A program made the translations under genes and the position numbers. Shown piece by piece: positions 1 through 12,270 of a DNA stretch of 64,000 bases; the stretch's first letter is position 1, and every line of letters begins with the position of its first letter. The notes under the pieces are model-generated. The model was not told where the DNA came from. It did no database searches and saw only the letters and a list, made by a program, of their open reading frames with translations. The stretch lies in contig CM106586.1 in NCBI GenBank assembly GCA_048013815.1, positions 6,882,001 through 6,946,000 on the forward strand. Reading direction: 5' to 3'. The DNA comes from Setoptus koraiensis (taxonomy: Eukaryota > Arthropoda).

Positions 1-689
1 GCGGGGGTGACATACGCGCAAACGACACGCGAACAAGGCTGCCCGTTTCATTAGTAATAATAAATATACAGACGGGGCCCCATTGATACGAGCTCATGTA
101 TAATCAATGGCGTTGTTGCGACGGCCAACGTTTGCCGTCTGGCGCGCGCTGCTCGCTTTGCGCGTGCCGCTGTGTGGCGCCCTGTCCGCTCGCGTCGCAC
201 AATATGTGCCAATCAGCGCACTGTCCGGCCGCCGACGCTGCATAATACCGCCGGGCAATACCGGGCGAATACCGCGCACCCCCACCAAACAACCGACCAT
301 TTACCGCTGCCGCTCAGCTATTATGGTCCGGCCAGCTCGGGATTGCTGCGGCCGCACGGATTATCCGCTGTGTGCGTCTTGCGCGCATCGCGATTTGCCA
401 CCAGAAAAGGGGCCCCACAGCCAACGGTGCGCCCATTGGTCAGCTCGGTACTGGTCGGCTCGGTAGTGGTCAGCTCGGCTCGGCCAGCGGTCAGCGACCG
501 GCCGCGCGAGCGCAGCGGTGGCCAGGCGGCACACGTGCCGCCCGCGCGGCCCGCCGACTGGATCAATATGGTCGGTCGGGCAAGATCCAGTGACCAGCGG
601 CCAGTGGCCAGAGCTTTTCTCGCTTGCCAGTGCGCGCTGTGGTCACCGCAGGAGAAAGTCGACAAAGACACTTGTCATAACTCACGCAC

Positions 690-886
690 GTCGGTGTCGT
701 CGTCGTTGTTATTGTCGCGGTTGTCGTGTTGTTGTTGTTGTTGCCGCTGCGGTTGTTGTTGTTGTCGCGGTTGTCGTTGTTGTTGTGTCGTTGTTGTTGT
801 CGCTGCGGTTGTTGTTGCTGTCGTTGTCGTGTTGTTGTTGTGTTGTTGTTGTTGCTGTCGCGGTTTTTGTAGTTGCAACCACCGAT
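690..886. repeat. Imperfect GTT/GTC trinucleotide microsatellite
   Basis: About 200 bases of GTTGTT broken by GTC, GCG and GCT units. Long open frames on both strands here (Val/Cys runs on plus, Gln/Thr/Asn runs on minus) are by-products of the repeat. Confidence 0.85.
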
Positions 887-2803
887 GTATTAGTAGTTGC
901 ACATTGTATGCAAACTGTCAAGCTGGCCCCTGTTGTCGGCGCCAGCAAGCTAAATTAAATAGTTATTGCCGGCCAGTCTCACTGTCAGCTTATGCAATAT
1001 GGTTAAGCTGGCCGAAGTGAGTGTTGTGTGGCACGTAAACAGCGCCGCCAGACGGCCAGTCATTTGGAGTTGTGCACTTGTGTCCAAATAACTGCCGGTC
1101 CGCTGGTCGTGCACTGGTCACTAGTGGGCGCTGGTCGCGCACTGGTCACTCGTGGGCGCTGGCCACCAGCTCTGGTGGCCAGTGGAGGAGAGAAAATTTT
1201 TGCGCTTGGCTTGACAGCGGCCGACACAGCGACAAAGTGCACAAAGCCACAAAGCTGCAACTTATAGCGGGCGCCGGGCCCCAAACGGATCCTCTGAGCG
1301 ACAAGTGGCCGCTTAAGAGATCAAAATGGCGAAATGGCAGCGCCCGGCCTCAGTGGAGAGACTTAAAAACGCCATCGTGCCCGCGGACAAAATCAGCGGA
1401 CCAGCCGCAACAACAACAATGTCCGAATGTATGAATATTGGTCGGCCGACCGGGCCCAAATACAACCGTTGGCGTGGTAAAATAAAACCAGATTGTCATG
1501 GGGGCGCTCGCCAGAGAAAAAGCCCAGAAAAGTTGTTACGTTTGCGACTTTACCAGGCTGGCCAGTGGCACAGACAGCGCCAACAACGACAACAAATGCG
1601 ATAATAGCGACAGTGGCGAGCGGCTGTCATAGGAAACCGTTATGTGCTGGCGATGGGGGCCCGTCGGAACTGGCGCCACGAGTGGGGCCCGCGCTGGCCA
1701 CAACTGACCAGCTGGACAATGCGTGCGGCCCGCTCGCTCGCTCGTGATGATGCGCTGGCCGCCAATACGGACCGCGAGCCGCTGAATTCATTGGGCTCGG
1801 CTCGGCTCGGCTTAAAATGAACAATGTCATGAGATGAGATTTATGTTGCGTCACAACAGAGCGCACAACAACGTTAGAACGTGATTTTATTTTATCATGC
1901 AACCGCCGGCCGCCGCTATAACAGCCGGCCGCCATGTCGTGGCCGGAATATGAATCCCTCATCTCCTTTCATTTGTGCCCATCGTCGTTGTTCTGTTCTG
2001 TTCTGTTGTGGCCTGGCCTGGCCTGGCCCGGCCCGGCGCACGCGGCCCACAAAAACGGGGCCCCACGACGCGAGCTCTACAACGCGAGCTCTACAACGCG
2101 AGCCCCACAAAAAGGGCCCCACGAGGGCCCCACAAGCGGCCAGTTGCACGAGCCGCCGAGTAGCACAAAAAACAAGAGCGCCAAACACGGCGCATCAATT
2201 GATATCATTGCGCTGGCCTCTATTAACTGTGGCGCTTCTATTTTTGTGTTTATTATTATAAAGAACACGATATAATAATAACTGTGCCGTTCATCGGGCC
2301 GTCATGGCCCCCGACGACGACGACAACAGCAGCGGCACCAGCGGCACCAGCGGCAACAACGCCAACAACAACTACAACAGCAACGACGAGCATAGCGACA
2401 ACAACCTAGCGACAGCAGTCGCACCGACAACAACCCTAGCGACAACAATGGGCCCACGATGAATGGCCGGCCCCGGCAATAAACATGAGCGTGTAAACGG
2501 GCCCCATACACGGCCAGTATGTATGGGCAGCAGCAAGTCGCCCAATTGAAATGAATAACTCTCTGGCAAAACTTTTAATGGGGCCCACAATCAAAAGTTG
2601 CCAGTCGCCAACGGCGCTATACGCACACGCAATCGAGCATTGTTGGCTGGCTGGCTGGCCCCCTCACTGGCACTGGCACGGGCACCGGCACAAAATTGAC
2701 ACAATATGCGGCCATACTGAACGTTGTCACAAAACAATGGCCCCTCCCCCCTCCCACACCAACCCTAATAACCGGCTGGGGCCCGTTGGCTGGCGGGCTC
2801 GAC

Positions 2804-2867
2804 AATGTCGCCGGACCGACAGTGTCGCCGGACCGACAGTGTCGCCGGACCGACAATGTCGCCGGAC
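2804..2867. repeat. 17-bp minisatellite, about 3.8 copies
   Basis: The unit AGTGTCGCCGGACCGAC begins at 2804, 2821, 2838 and 2855. The only change between units is A/G at the second base, and the last unit is truncated. Confidence 0.9.
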
Positions 2868-3193
2868 AGTGTTCGTGCCGCGGGCACTCACATTGTTTGT
2901 GATCCAATGTGCGCGCCCATTGTTCTGGCCAGTTTTGCACATACGCGCCGCGTATGATACGCTTACGTAATACCGGCCTCATGTATAATAATCTGGCCGT
3001 TGTGAGGCCAAGTCGCAAAGTGTTCGCGGCTGGGGCCACCAAACAACAATTGCGCCCCCTCCAATTTGCACCCACAATCACGTGGCATTCATGATTTATC
3101 TTCATTACTTAATAACAACATGAAACAAATGACGATAATGCGCTACATGTTGTATTTGTTGTAAGTTATCTTGTCGCCGGTCATTCGGCCGCC

Positions 3194-3300
3194 CGCTTCA
3201 ACGGGCTCGCTCCAGCGGGGCCGCCTCAACGGGACCGCTCCAGCGGGACCGCCTCAACGGGACCGCCCCAGCAAGACCGCTTCGGCGGGGTCGCGCGTTT
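3194..3300. repeat. 28-bp minisatellite, about 3.5 copies
   Basis: Units start at 3194, 3222, 3250 and 3278 with CGCYTC. Each contains two related half-units (CAACGGGACCG and CCAGCGGGACCG), so it is a repeat within a repeat. The last copy is diverged. Confidence 0.85.
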
Positions 3301-4919
3301 CATGCGCGCCCTACGAGCATACGGCGCGGCATTTTGTGACGCGGCTCAGCGGACCGTTTGCGCGCCTGTCGGGCATTCAGTCTGGCGGCCCGATGCCATT
3401 ACTGCGGTCGCATTCCACTCGGCGCGATATTGCCCGACCAGCATAGCGATATTCGCTGGCATGATGCCCGTCCGGGCCGGCCGCACTGTGAGCGAGTCGG
3501 GCCCGATGATTGCGTTAACGCATTGTTTGGTCGGTTATGTCGCCACTGGTCGCCGGTGCGCGCCAGCCAAACAGCGGCGAACCGGTCGACGGGCGGCGTA
3601 GGTAGCGGCGCAACGGGCCCCGAAATTAAATTAAATTGAATATTGCATGGCATAATCCGGTGATTGCTATTGACGGCGCGCTGGCCGGCAGCCGCTGATG
3701 GACATAATAATGACAGCTCGGGCTGGCCGACATTGCGGGCAAATATTCAATTGTGTTGGCGTTTGTTTTGTTGAAAAATACCGCATAATGCCCATTGAAT
3801 ATGTAATACTATATTTATATTTATACGTATATGCGAGCGCATTATCTGGCCACGTCGCATAGCTCGCGATTGGCGATTGGCGAGTCGCGAGTCGCGATGA
3901 TGAGCTTACGTAGCTCGCGAGTCGCGACAACTAATGGGGCCCGTGCAGCCAGCAGCATACTGATGGCGCAAATATGCGCATCATTGATAATTTATTCACA
4001 CCTATCAGAAACAAAGCGCCCCCATTGTTGCTCTCTAAAATCACACATGCACTTAAAATGGGGCCCCGTGTGGGCCCCAGTCATTGAGACAATTGCTGCT
4101 TGCAATTGTGCGCTGGCTAGCCAGCGCACCAGTTGACACAGTTGACAGAGTGTTGTTAGTCTCGCCATGTTGGCTATGCTGCACATTACAACATTCAACA
4201 CAACGTGACGTAACAAGGCCAACTGGTGCGACAAGAATACAACAAGACAGCTGAGCGGATAAACAAATTACCGTCAAATTTTGCACACAACAACGGCCGC
4301 CACTACAACAACCAGTGGCCCGGGGGCCCCACACACACACATACACGTGTATGCGGATGATGTACGCACTAGGCACGCCAGGCGAGACTGGAGAGATAAA
4401 TCAAGTGAATCATGCATTCCGACAAGTGGGCCCCAACAATAGTGAGCAAACAAATTGGTTGCACAATGTATGTACATATATATGTGCATGTTATGTTGCG
4501 CAATAATAAACGGTCGCGCAACAATAAAACAATAGACAAAGCACAGTTATGTGGGCCCATTTGTGAGCAATTATCATAAATAAACTTTAAACTTTGTACA
4601 GTTTAATAGTGGATTAAATTTACATAACTTTATGATGATAATGGCAAGCGGCAGTCGAAACGACGTTTAGTGCACCATTTTAATTTTGGCGCCCTTGTCA
4701 TTAGTTCCCTTACAGTGTATTACATAACTATTACATAACATTGGGGCCCCTTGTATGTGAGGAATGTGATTTTCGCTTATTTTTACATTACGGCCATGAT
4801 GATGATGATGTCTGTGTCTGACATTGTGAGTGTGTATGCATGACCAACAATGATGATGTGATCGTTGTAATTATCCGGATAAAGCTGGCACACAGCGCAC
4901 CAGTGGCCACCCCAAACGC

Positions 4920-5032
4920 GGTGCCCGCTCGCCCGCTTGCTAATGCCCGGCCCGCTCGCCTGCTAATGCCCGGCCGCTCGCTTGCCAGCGCCCGGCCGCT
5001 CGCTTGCCAGCGCCCGGCCGCTCGCTTGTAGA
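4920..5032. repeat. GC-rich tandem repeat of about 22 bp
   Basis: About five copies of a unit based on CCCGGCCGCTCGCTTGCCAG. The first copies carry CTAATG in place of CCAGCG. Confidence 0.8.
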
Positions 5033-5633
5033 CAGCTTAATGGTCGCGCTCACGCTAAATGTTTTGATGGTTTTTTTAATGGCTTTTATGGGGGCACCGG
5101 GTGTGTGCGAAAGTGTGAAGTTAAAAAGTCCGCTCTATCTTTATCTTTACGTAAGTCGCCAGCGAACCAGTGGGCCCGGCACGGCGCCCAGTCGGCGCGC
5201 CATGCGGCCATGATGAATGATGGACGAACGGAGCCCTCGCGTCGCGACTTTGTCCGCGTCGAGCTATATATAACCGGTCCGAGTCGACAAACGGATCTAT
5301 TTCGAAGCGGCGCGATCTGTTGCGAAGCGGCTCGATATGTTGCGAAGCGGTGCGCGGATAATTTCAGCCAAATTGTAAATGTGCCTCCGTGGAGACAGTG
5401 TGCCGGGCATCGTTTTATCGGCGCACCTGGCCACCTCTTGTCGTTTGGGGCTCGTTTGGGGCCGAGTCGTCGTCAGCAGCAACAGATAGCAGCTCTCGCG
5501 GGTGTTCACCCAAACGCACCAACGGACCACGCAGACTGCGGGGCCGGCAATCGGAGATTCGAGCCGGGCTACTTGTTAGCCCGTTAGCTACCGCCGGCCT
5601 ACAACTCAATTGTGGTTGCAGTTTCTCTTTTCG

Positions 5634-5730
5634 AAATTCGAAGCTCGGAGTTACAAACTCGAGGCTCGACGACCGAGGCTCGAAGTTAGAAACGCGAGGC
5701 TCGAAGTTAGAAACGCAAGGCTCGAAGCGG
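5634..5730. repeat. 21-bp minisatellite (CTCGAAGTTAGAAACGCGAG family)
   Basis: Four or more units of 21 bp, diverged at the left edge and nearly identical on the right. Because the unit is a multiple of three, every frame reads as a seven-residue repeat and gives spurious ORFs on both strands. A repeat with the same period and related CTCGAA/GTTTCG words recurs at 6884-6966. Confidence 0.85.
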
Positions 5731-6219
5731 GCCCATTTATGATGGCGACGATGATAACAACGGCGAGATACGGTAACGACGGCCCGGCCATTTATTATAT
5801 TGGGCCCCTGGCTGGCGCGCTGGCCGGCGATAGCATCACGACGAAAATAACGACGGGCCAACAAAAAGCAACAACAAAAACAATGGATGCAGCAAGCAAT
5901 GATGTATGTAAACTCGCGCCGGCCAACAATTGTACAATCGTTGTAAATGTCGCTTTGAGGGCGCCCCTTTAAATACTAGAAACAAAACAATGGGATGCGA
6001 CGGGAGCACAATCGATCAATCGGAATTATCAGGCCACCACCGTCAACTCGCCGCGTTCAACTTGCCATTTTCGACTTGCCATTTTCGACTTGCCATTTTC
6101 AACTTGCTACTCCGAGCCGCTGCGAGGGCCCCAAAACAAAAGAATCATAATTTACATAATGCCTGCCAAGTCGTGCGAACGTGCATGCAAACCAAACACA
6201 CACTCTGAGAAATAACGCG

Positions 6220-6260
6220 CCAAACCTAGCCAAATCTAGCCAAATCTAGCCAAATCTAGC
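6220..6260. repeat. 10-bp tandem repeat CCAAATCTAG, four copies
   Basis: Four adjacent units, the first with C in place of T (CCAAACCTAG). Confidence 0.9.
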
Positions 6261-6353
6261 GAGAGTTGTCTGAAGTGGCAACTGTAAACTGTTGGTGATA
6301 TATGGCCACGCGGGCCCGCTAATGGTTCGGGCCACTCTCGCCGTTTCCCCCAA

Positions 6354-6418
6354 GTCGTCGAGTCGGCGAGTCGAGTCGGCGAGTCAAGTTGGCGAGTCAA
6401 GCCGGCGAGTCAAGTGCC
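6354..6418. repeat. Short tandem repeat of about 13 bp (GGCGAGTCAAGTC)
   Basis: Five imperfect copies of GGCGAGTC followed by AAGT, GAGT or AAGC. Confidence 0.8.
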
Positions 6419-6470
6419 CCAATCCGGCCCCTGACAGTCGGACTGTGATTGGCGGGTCCGATTAACTTGA

Positions 6471-6540
6471 GAACTTCACAGTATGAAGTTCATACTGCGT
6501 GTATGAAGTTCACAGTCGGATACTGTCCGACTGTGGACTG
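6471..6540. repeat. Cluster of inverted repeats
   Basis: Two adjacent structures. AGTATGAAGTTCATACT is a 17-bp near-palindrome. At 6511-6535 CACAGTCGGA and TCCGACTGTG form perfect 10-bp arms around a 5-base loop. The words ATGAAGTTCA and CAGTCGGA each recur nearby (6433, 6501), so the pieces may have spread by local duplication. Confidence 0.8.
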
Positions 6541-6883
6541 GCAGCGCGACTAGTGTGCTGTTATCCAGATTAAACTCAACGTTGGGCCGTTTATCCAGTG
6601 CGATGATGTTGTGTTTGACCCAACGAACGCCAGTCGTACAAAAATGCCCGACAAGAGGAGAATTGAAACTGGCACCGACTTATCTCAGCCGATCTCTGCA
6701 ACGTTGAGCGATGAAAAGCCGAGTATCGTGATTTGTTAATAGACACCGTCACTGTTCCATTGATATCACTGTTTTATTAATATCAAATCAGCGATCTCTT
6801 TCCGGCCGCCAGCCAATGTCCGCGCTATCTGTACGCTGGCCAAGCTTGCATTTGCAAATGACGGCCTTTCACAATTCGGACGC

Positions 6884-6966
6884 TTCGTTTCGGAATTCGA
6901 ACGCTCCGTTTCGAGGCTCGAACGCTTTGTTTCGAGGCTTGAACGCTTTGTTTGGCAACTCGAACG
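6884..6966. repeat. 21-bp minisatellite, second array
   Basis: About four copies of a 21-bp unit based on CGAACGCTTTGTTTCGAGGCT. It has the same period as the 5634-5730 array and related words in inverted sense. Confidence 0.8.
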
Positions 6967-7407
6967 CGGCTTGCGATCCCATTCGGTGGCACCGTGAGAG
7001 CGATTGACGTAGATGGGGCCGCCATTATGGTTATGTGCCCACGATAACGGCGGTAATGGTGGCACACACACACACAATCCGACGGTTTGCAAACATTGCA
7101 ACATCAATCAGATCAATTCTTCGCTGGCGCAAAGATTGATACGTGCCGCTAAATAAAAAAGAAGCCAACCAATGGCACAACTTTCACTTTTGTTTTTACA
7201 TTTATATTCAAGTTACATAACACACTCACTGGCATGTTACGTAACTAGACAGACACACTGGGCCAATCTAGTCACTAGATTCTAGTGTCGACAGCACGAC
7301 ATTCACGCGACTTTGGCGCGCTCCGTCTGGCCGTCGACTCGACACAGTCGACACATCGGTAGTCAATACTGTCTGACGGAATCTATCATTCTACCATCAA
7401 CGATGAG

Positions 7408-7486
7408 CTGGTGTGTGTGTGCGTGTGTGTGTGTGTGCGTGTGTGTGTGTGTGTGCGTGTGTGTGTGTGCGTGTGTGTGTGTGTTG
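7408..7486. repeat. (GT)n microsatellite
   Basis: Roughly 80 bases of GT with scattered GC units, followed by a run of G at about 7485-7494. Confidence 0.95.
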
Positions 7487-8007
7487 GGGGGGGGGCGCAC
7501 GTTTGAGGCGGCCCCAGTTGTCAGTGTTATCAGTCAGTGGATGCGCATAAAATGCCTCATACTCGCACGCTATCCGCTTATCGAATTCGAGCCAGCCCGA
7601 GCCAGCCCGAGCCAGCCAGTTTCTTTGGGGCCCCCTTTTTAAGCTGCCACGTGAAACACGCACAGCACATAGCACAAACAACAAATGATTTCCTCGGCTC
7701 TCGCTAGCACGTGTTATATTGGGCCAGCGTGGTGCGCCCGTGATGCATGGGGGCCGAATTCGGTGGGACCCAAATTGATTCAACTGATTCAGTTTGAATC
7801 AATTTAAATCAATAAGAGCAGCTATGGCGCCGCCAGCAGCACCAGCAACGGCAACATTTGGGGCTAGGTAGGCCCCGTTGAAATATGGAAATGAGCGTGA
7901 ATTTGGTGGCACTGAGTCAGTGCCACTGAGGCATCGTTTATATTATCATCGTAAGAGTTGCCACGTGTTGTGCAACGGTGCAGAGAGTAAATATTGTTGC
8001 GCAACAT

Positions 8008-8020
8008 ACAACAACAACAA

Positions 8021-8055
<35 letters not shown>

Positions 8056-8072
8056 ACAACAGCAAACAACAC
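8008..8072. repeat. CAA/CAG trinucleotide microsatellite
   Basis: CAA and CAG units in a mixed run, preceded by ACATACAACAAC. The open frames over it are short and end in ordinary non-coding sequence. Confidence 0.9.
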
Positions 8073-8451
8073 ACAACAAAAGCAGCCCACCGTGTTATCT
8101 CAACTATCTATATATTACATAATATACAGACAGACAGTAGTCGCTTGTTTTTGTCTGTTAGGCGACAAGTGGGGCGCCGTTGCCCAGTCAATTGTTGTTA
8201 ATCTAATTCAAGCTATTGTGCAGTTAGCATTGGCAGCGTGTGTGAGTGGCCCCTCGGCCCGCTGGCCTTGAGCCGGCCGCAGCGACAATAATCATTTAAT
8301 CGTTTGTAACACGTCACAGCAACGGTTAAACTATTTAATTCAAGCCCTGTCAGTGATTGCCGGCCCCACTCAATTTGTGCGCCCTGTGCAGTTACATAAC
8401 AATAATTGGCCGACATAACTGTGCAGGCGCGAACACAGTGACTCGGGCCGT

Positions 8452-8521
8452 CGAGCGGACTGTCGCGCGGACTCGCGCGGACTGTCGAGCGGACTCGCGC
8501 GGACTGTCGAGCGGACTCTGC
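8452..8521. repeat. GC-rich tandem repeat (GCGCGGACTGTCGAGCGGAC)
   Basis: About three copies of a 24-bp unit, built from two half-units of 10-13 bp that each contain GCGGACT. Confidence 0.85.
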
Positions 8522-9750
8522 CGAGTGGAGACAAACCAACAGAGCCGGGTCCCGTCACGAGCGGCCGCCCGCGCCGGGTCCGGCGCCGTGCTCGCGACGT
8601 ACATGAATGTCACAACAGTTCACAACAAGCGGAACGATGCCTGAAATGGCCAGTGCCGCCGACAGTCCATATCAAATGTCGGGCCGAATGGAGGGGCCGC
8701 CCGCTGAAAAGTTTGTAACTGTGTATTGTGGCTGTGGTCCAGTGCTGTGTGTGTGGGTGTGATTGCAGTATATAAATGCTAAAACGGGCGCTTGATATAT
8801 GGCCCGCAGTTGAGTGGCGCCGCAAGTTAGTTGTCTGGCCGTTGTGTGGCCGCCGGGCCGGCGGGTCCCCAAACGGCGGGCGCAACCAAACATACAATCT
8901 AATTGCGACTCGCAAGTCGTTGCTGACAAGTGTTGACCAGTCATGGCGCACGCTGTCCGCCCTTCAAATGCTGATGACACTAGAGATAAGTTTGGTTTGG
9001 GCACCGAGTTGAATTTAATGTCGTCGTATAAAAGAACCAGCGAGAGAAAAAAGCAACTAGCTCGATAACAAAATTATAGTTGATGAGTTTTTTAGGATGG
9101 CAGTGGCTGTTTCGCTGTGCGCGAAATGGCCATTGCAATCGTTTAAAAGTGCGCCCCACCAAATAAATGATTGTTTCCTCTTTGGCCCCTTATGCTCATT
9201 TGGCCAGCTCAGTAGCCAGCGCCAATCTCTCATTTGGTGCCGATTTTTTGGGGCGCGCGCACTGTCTGGCCGCAACCGCTGTCCATCTAAACTTGTCGAC
9301 ACACTGCTGCCAGCGGATTACACCCAAAATGCAGCGTATTATTATTGTTTTCCACTGGGCAGCACATCGGGCGCAGCGCAACGCAACGCGACACGACAAG
9401 CAGCAAAAAGTGAACGAACACGGCACTTCCGGTCACTGTCGGGGCCACGCAATAATAGGTATTGGTTGGGCAAACTTGGCACGGCTGGTTGACTGGTTGT
9501 TTCGGGTGGCGTGCGCGGGCAACGGCCTCGAACAGCCACCGATGGCATTTGTTTTATTTTATTTTATGAATTTGGCCAGTTTGGCTAGCCAACCGGCGAC
9601 GGAGATATATTGGGCGGCTCACATTCGGAACATGTCGGCTACATGTACAGAAATTGAAATACACATTTCTCATGGAGTGGATCCCGTTGTGGCCTTATGA
9701 ATAAGCCGGTTGCGGCGGCCAGCCGGCTATGGCGGCTAGGTTTTGGCCAG

Positions 9751-9780
9751 CGGCCAGTGGTCAGCGCTGACCACTGGCCG
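9751..9780. repeat. Perfect 30-bp palindrome
   Basis: The left arm CGGCCAGTGGTCAGC is the exact reverse complement of the right arm GCTGACCACTGGCCG, with no spacer. The motif GCGCTGGCCAGCGGCC follows at about 9787-9802 and related GGCCAGCGGCCAGTGG precedes it. Confidence 0.95.
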
Positions 9781-10198
9781 AGATCAGCGCTGGCCAGCGG
9801 CCGAAATCAGCAAGCCACAGCTAATTGAAGGGGCCCGAGTGCGCGGGGATAATGATCATCAATCACGGCCACCTTGCCACTTCAAGGCGACTCGGCATTC
9901 TTCTGACATAACGTTGCAATTAATCAGTGGCCGCCGCGCTGCATGTCGGCCGTTCTCGAGTTACTGGCGGCGCCGTCGGCCGACCAGTAACCGACTAACC
10001 AATGTGTGTGATTATTATTATTATTATTACTTCTTCGTCAGTTATGTAATCACTCATTGGCGCTTGAGCGAGCGTTGCGCCACCGTGCGAGCGGGCGCCA
10101 CTGACCAGGCGCCACGAGGCGCGGCCAATGTCGGTGGACAGTCGCCATTTGCATGCCCGGGCGATACCGTTTGAAATAGTTGCCCGTGTTTGAAATAG

Positions 10199-10228
10199 AA
10201 ATCTATCAGCCAATAAGCTGATAGATTT
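10199..10228. repeat. Perfect hairpin, 12-bp arms and 6-base loop
   Basis: AAATCTATCAGC (10199-10210) and GCTGATAGATTT (10217-10228) are exact reverse complements around CAATAA. The arms are AT-rich in GC-rich surroundings. Confidence 0.9.
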
Positions 10229-10702
10229 ATAAAAATGCATTCGCCAGAGGACGTGCATCATTTATCACTGGCACCAGCTGATGAGCCGCCGCCGGCGGCC
10301 AAAAGATCACTTGCGCGTGTTTGTTTACATTTGTTGGTTGCCTTGTTGACCGGATGTAGTCTAGCCACCGGCCAGCGGGGCCGGCAACAATAATGATTTG
10401 TACCATGGCGACCATGGAGACAAATATAAAACACGCGCAACAACAAATAAGCGAGCCAAATTGAGGCGCCCAAACCAATGGAACGCCTCAATGATCATCA
10501 GGGGGCCCCGGCCGGCATTTCGAGCCGGCGGCCGGCCAGACAGGCGAGCTCAATCTATTTTTAGCAATGGTAATAAATGTACAGCCAGACAGTTGTGAGA
10601 TCCAAGATAATCATTGATGGCGACCAACACAATTGATATTGTGCGCGTCGGCGTTTGTCTCGACACCCGGCGCCACTAAGCTCGCTGGCCACTGGCCACT
10701 GC

Positions 10703-10748
10703 TCGCCAGTCGCCAGTCGCCAGTCGCCAGTCGCCAGTCGCCAGTCGC
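10703..10748. repeat. 7-bp tandem repeat CGCCAGT, about six to seven copies
   Basis: Exact CGCCAGT units in a row with no interruptions, ending at CGCAATC. Confidence 0.9.
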
Positions 10749-11447
10749 AATCACATTGTTAGAATGGCCGGCAACAATGGCGAGATTGGCCTCTTTTCCC
10801 CAGATGAACAAAGCGAGCACAATTTCCGTTTCGCGCGCGTTCGCATTTCGCTGCTGTTTCAATTCGCCTTCTATTTGCACCAATGACAGGTCCCTCTGGT
10901 CACCTCTGGCTCCATTGTCCGGCTCGGCCCAACAACAAACTGGACACAGCCCTGGAGACCGCTTGTCTCCCCGGGCCGCTCCCAGACGAGAGAGGGGCTC
11001 CCGTCTGGCGGAGTCTGGGGGCGATTCGCACAAGACGATTTTGGTGATTTTCGCTGGCCCGAAAAAATAAAAACTAAAAATTGCATCGGGCCGCTCGAAA
11101 ACCCACAACGGATAGCCCCGTGCCTACGATAACTGATCTGTAAATCTGCCCAAATGAGATACAACAGCATTTACGGTTGATACGGCAAGATACGAGCCAT
11201 TTCTGGGCGACATTTGTCTGCATTTGTCTCGATATACTGGGTAGATTACTGATAGATACTGACTCTGATATTGCTCGCTCTCGTGGCCACTAGCTCGCGT
11301 TACGCGCGAGTCTCGCCGGCAAGACCGAGGCACGACGAAGAAACGTCATGAGAAGCGTTATTAGTCTGGCGCAAAGAGCTCGCTTCATCTACTTTTTATC
11401 TGCTGAAAATATCACAAATTCTGTAGTCGCCGGTGAGTAGATGAACA

Positions 11448-11504
11448 GTGACTGTTGTAGTGACTGTTGTGGTGACTGTTGTAGCGACTGTTGTAGTGAC
11501 TGCA
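11448..11504. repeat. 12-bp tandem repeat GTGACTGTTGTA, about 4.8 copies
   Basis: Units begin at 11448, 11460, 11472, 11484 and 11496 with one or two substitutions each. Confidence 0.9.
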
Positions 11505-12171
11505 GCGGGGTAGCACGCCGCAATTTGGGGCTCCTCGCTGGGCTCATGCGAGACAATCGTTCATTTGAGCGCGTTTCTTTGGAATGTTGCATTTCAGCTC
11601 GCGTTCATCCGGCCTCCAAAGAGCGATCTTGACGCGCAATATCGTGATTCTGGCGCCAGTGTCACGGCTCGACAGTTACAAATCGACGACAGTATTGTTA
11701 CACAAAACATACATTGAGACATTTCGTTGAGACTGTCGGCTGCTTTGCCCGTGAGCCAGCCGCTCGGATCGGGGCATCTGGCCTCAAACGGGCGCGTAAT
11801 GATGCGTTCAGCTTGTGGCGCCCCAGCGAAGCCTCTTTACATGCTCTATCCCTGAATAGTTTGGGGCCAGGCTAGTTTGAATCGGTTGTGGTTATAGTTC
11901 AATGACTGGCGGCCAGGTGAGCCATTTGCGGATTGTCTCTTGCTACACAATTGCTCATTACTTTTATGTTGCTGTTGTGTTAAGTATAAGCTCACACAGT
12001 GTGGGCCCAGGGGTCGATGAAGAAATAAGAGATAAGTGACGACGTAATGGATTATGAGAACGCCGACGGCGGGGGCGTTCGGCAGCCAGCGCCCTTGGCT
12101 GCTCGCCGGCAGCCAGCGCGGGCCCGATGCTAATAGGGGCCCCATTAATTAGTCACAGTTACATTGTTGTT

Positions 12172-12270
12172 GGCTGCTGCCGATGCTGCCACCGATGCTG
12201 CACCATCATGTGATGCTGCACCATCATCTGATGCAGCAACCTGATTGCTGCACCGTTTCACCACTGTGCA
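12172..12270. repeat. Degenerate GATGCTGCACCATCAT repeat
   Basis: Several partial copies of GATGCTGC(A)CC, two of them extended to GATGCTGCACCATCAT. Confidence 0.75.

Noticed and set aside
172-1020. Long plus-strand frame of 282 codons
   Set aside because: The middle is a GTT/GTC microsatellite translated as Cys/Val runs and the ends have no domain; other frames over the same bases are equally open.
2617-3105. Minus-strand frame of 162 codons
   Set aside because: It includes the 17-bp minisatellite read as repeated RRHCRSGDT; no family resemblance and no codon bias distinct from the surroundings.
3194-3300. Possible CRISPR-like array
   Set aside because: Direct tandem minisatellite with no unique spacers, in a eukaryotic genome; the same holds for the other arrays.
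5545-5575. Possible tRNA gene (GATTCGAGCC resembles a B box)
   Set aside because: No matching A box or foldable cloverleaf upstream, and the match to GGTTCGANTCC is incomplete.
9167-9700. Plus-strand frame of 177 codons
   Set aside because: GC-rich DNA with several overlapping open frames; no recognisable domain and no flanking splice or poly(A) evidence.
10611-11108. Minus-strand frame of 165 codons
   Set aside because: Contains the CGCCAGT tandem repeat (read as GDWRLAT repeats) and otherwise lacks protein-like character.
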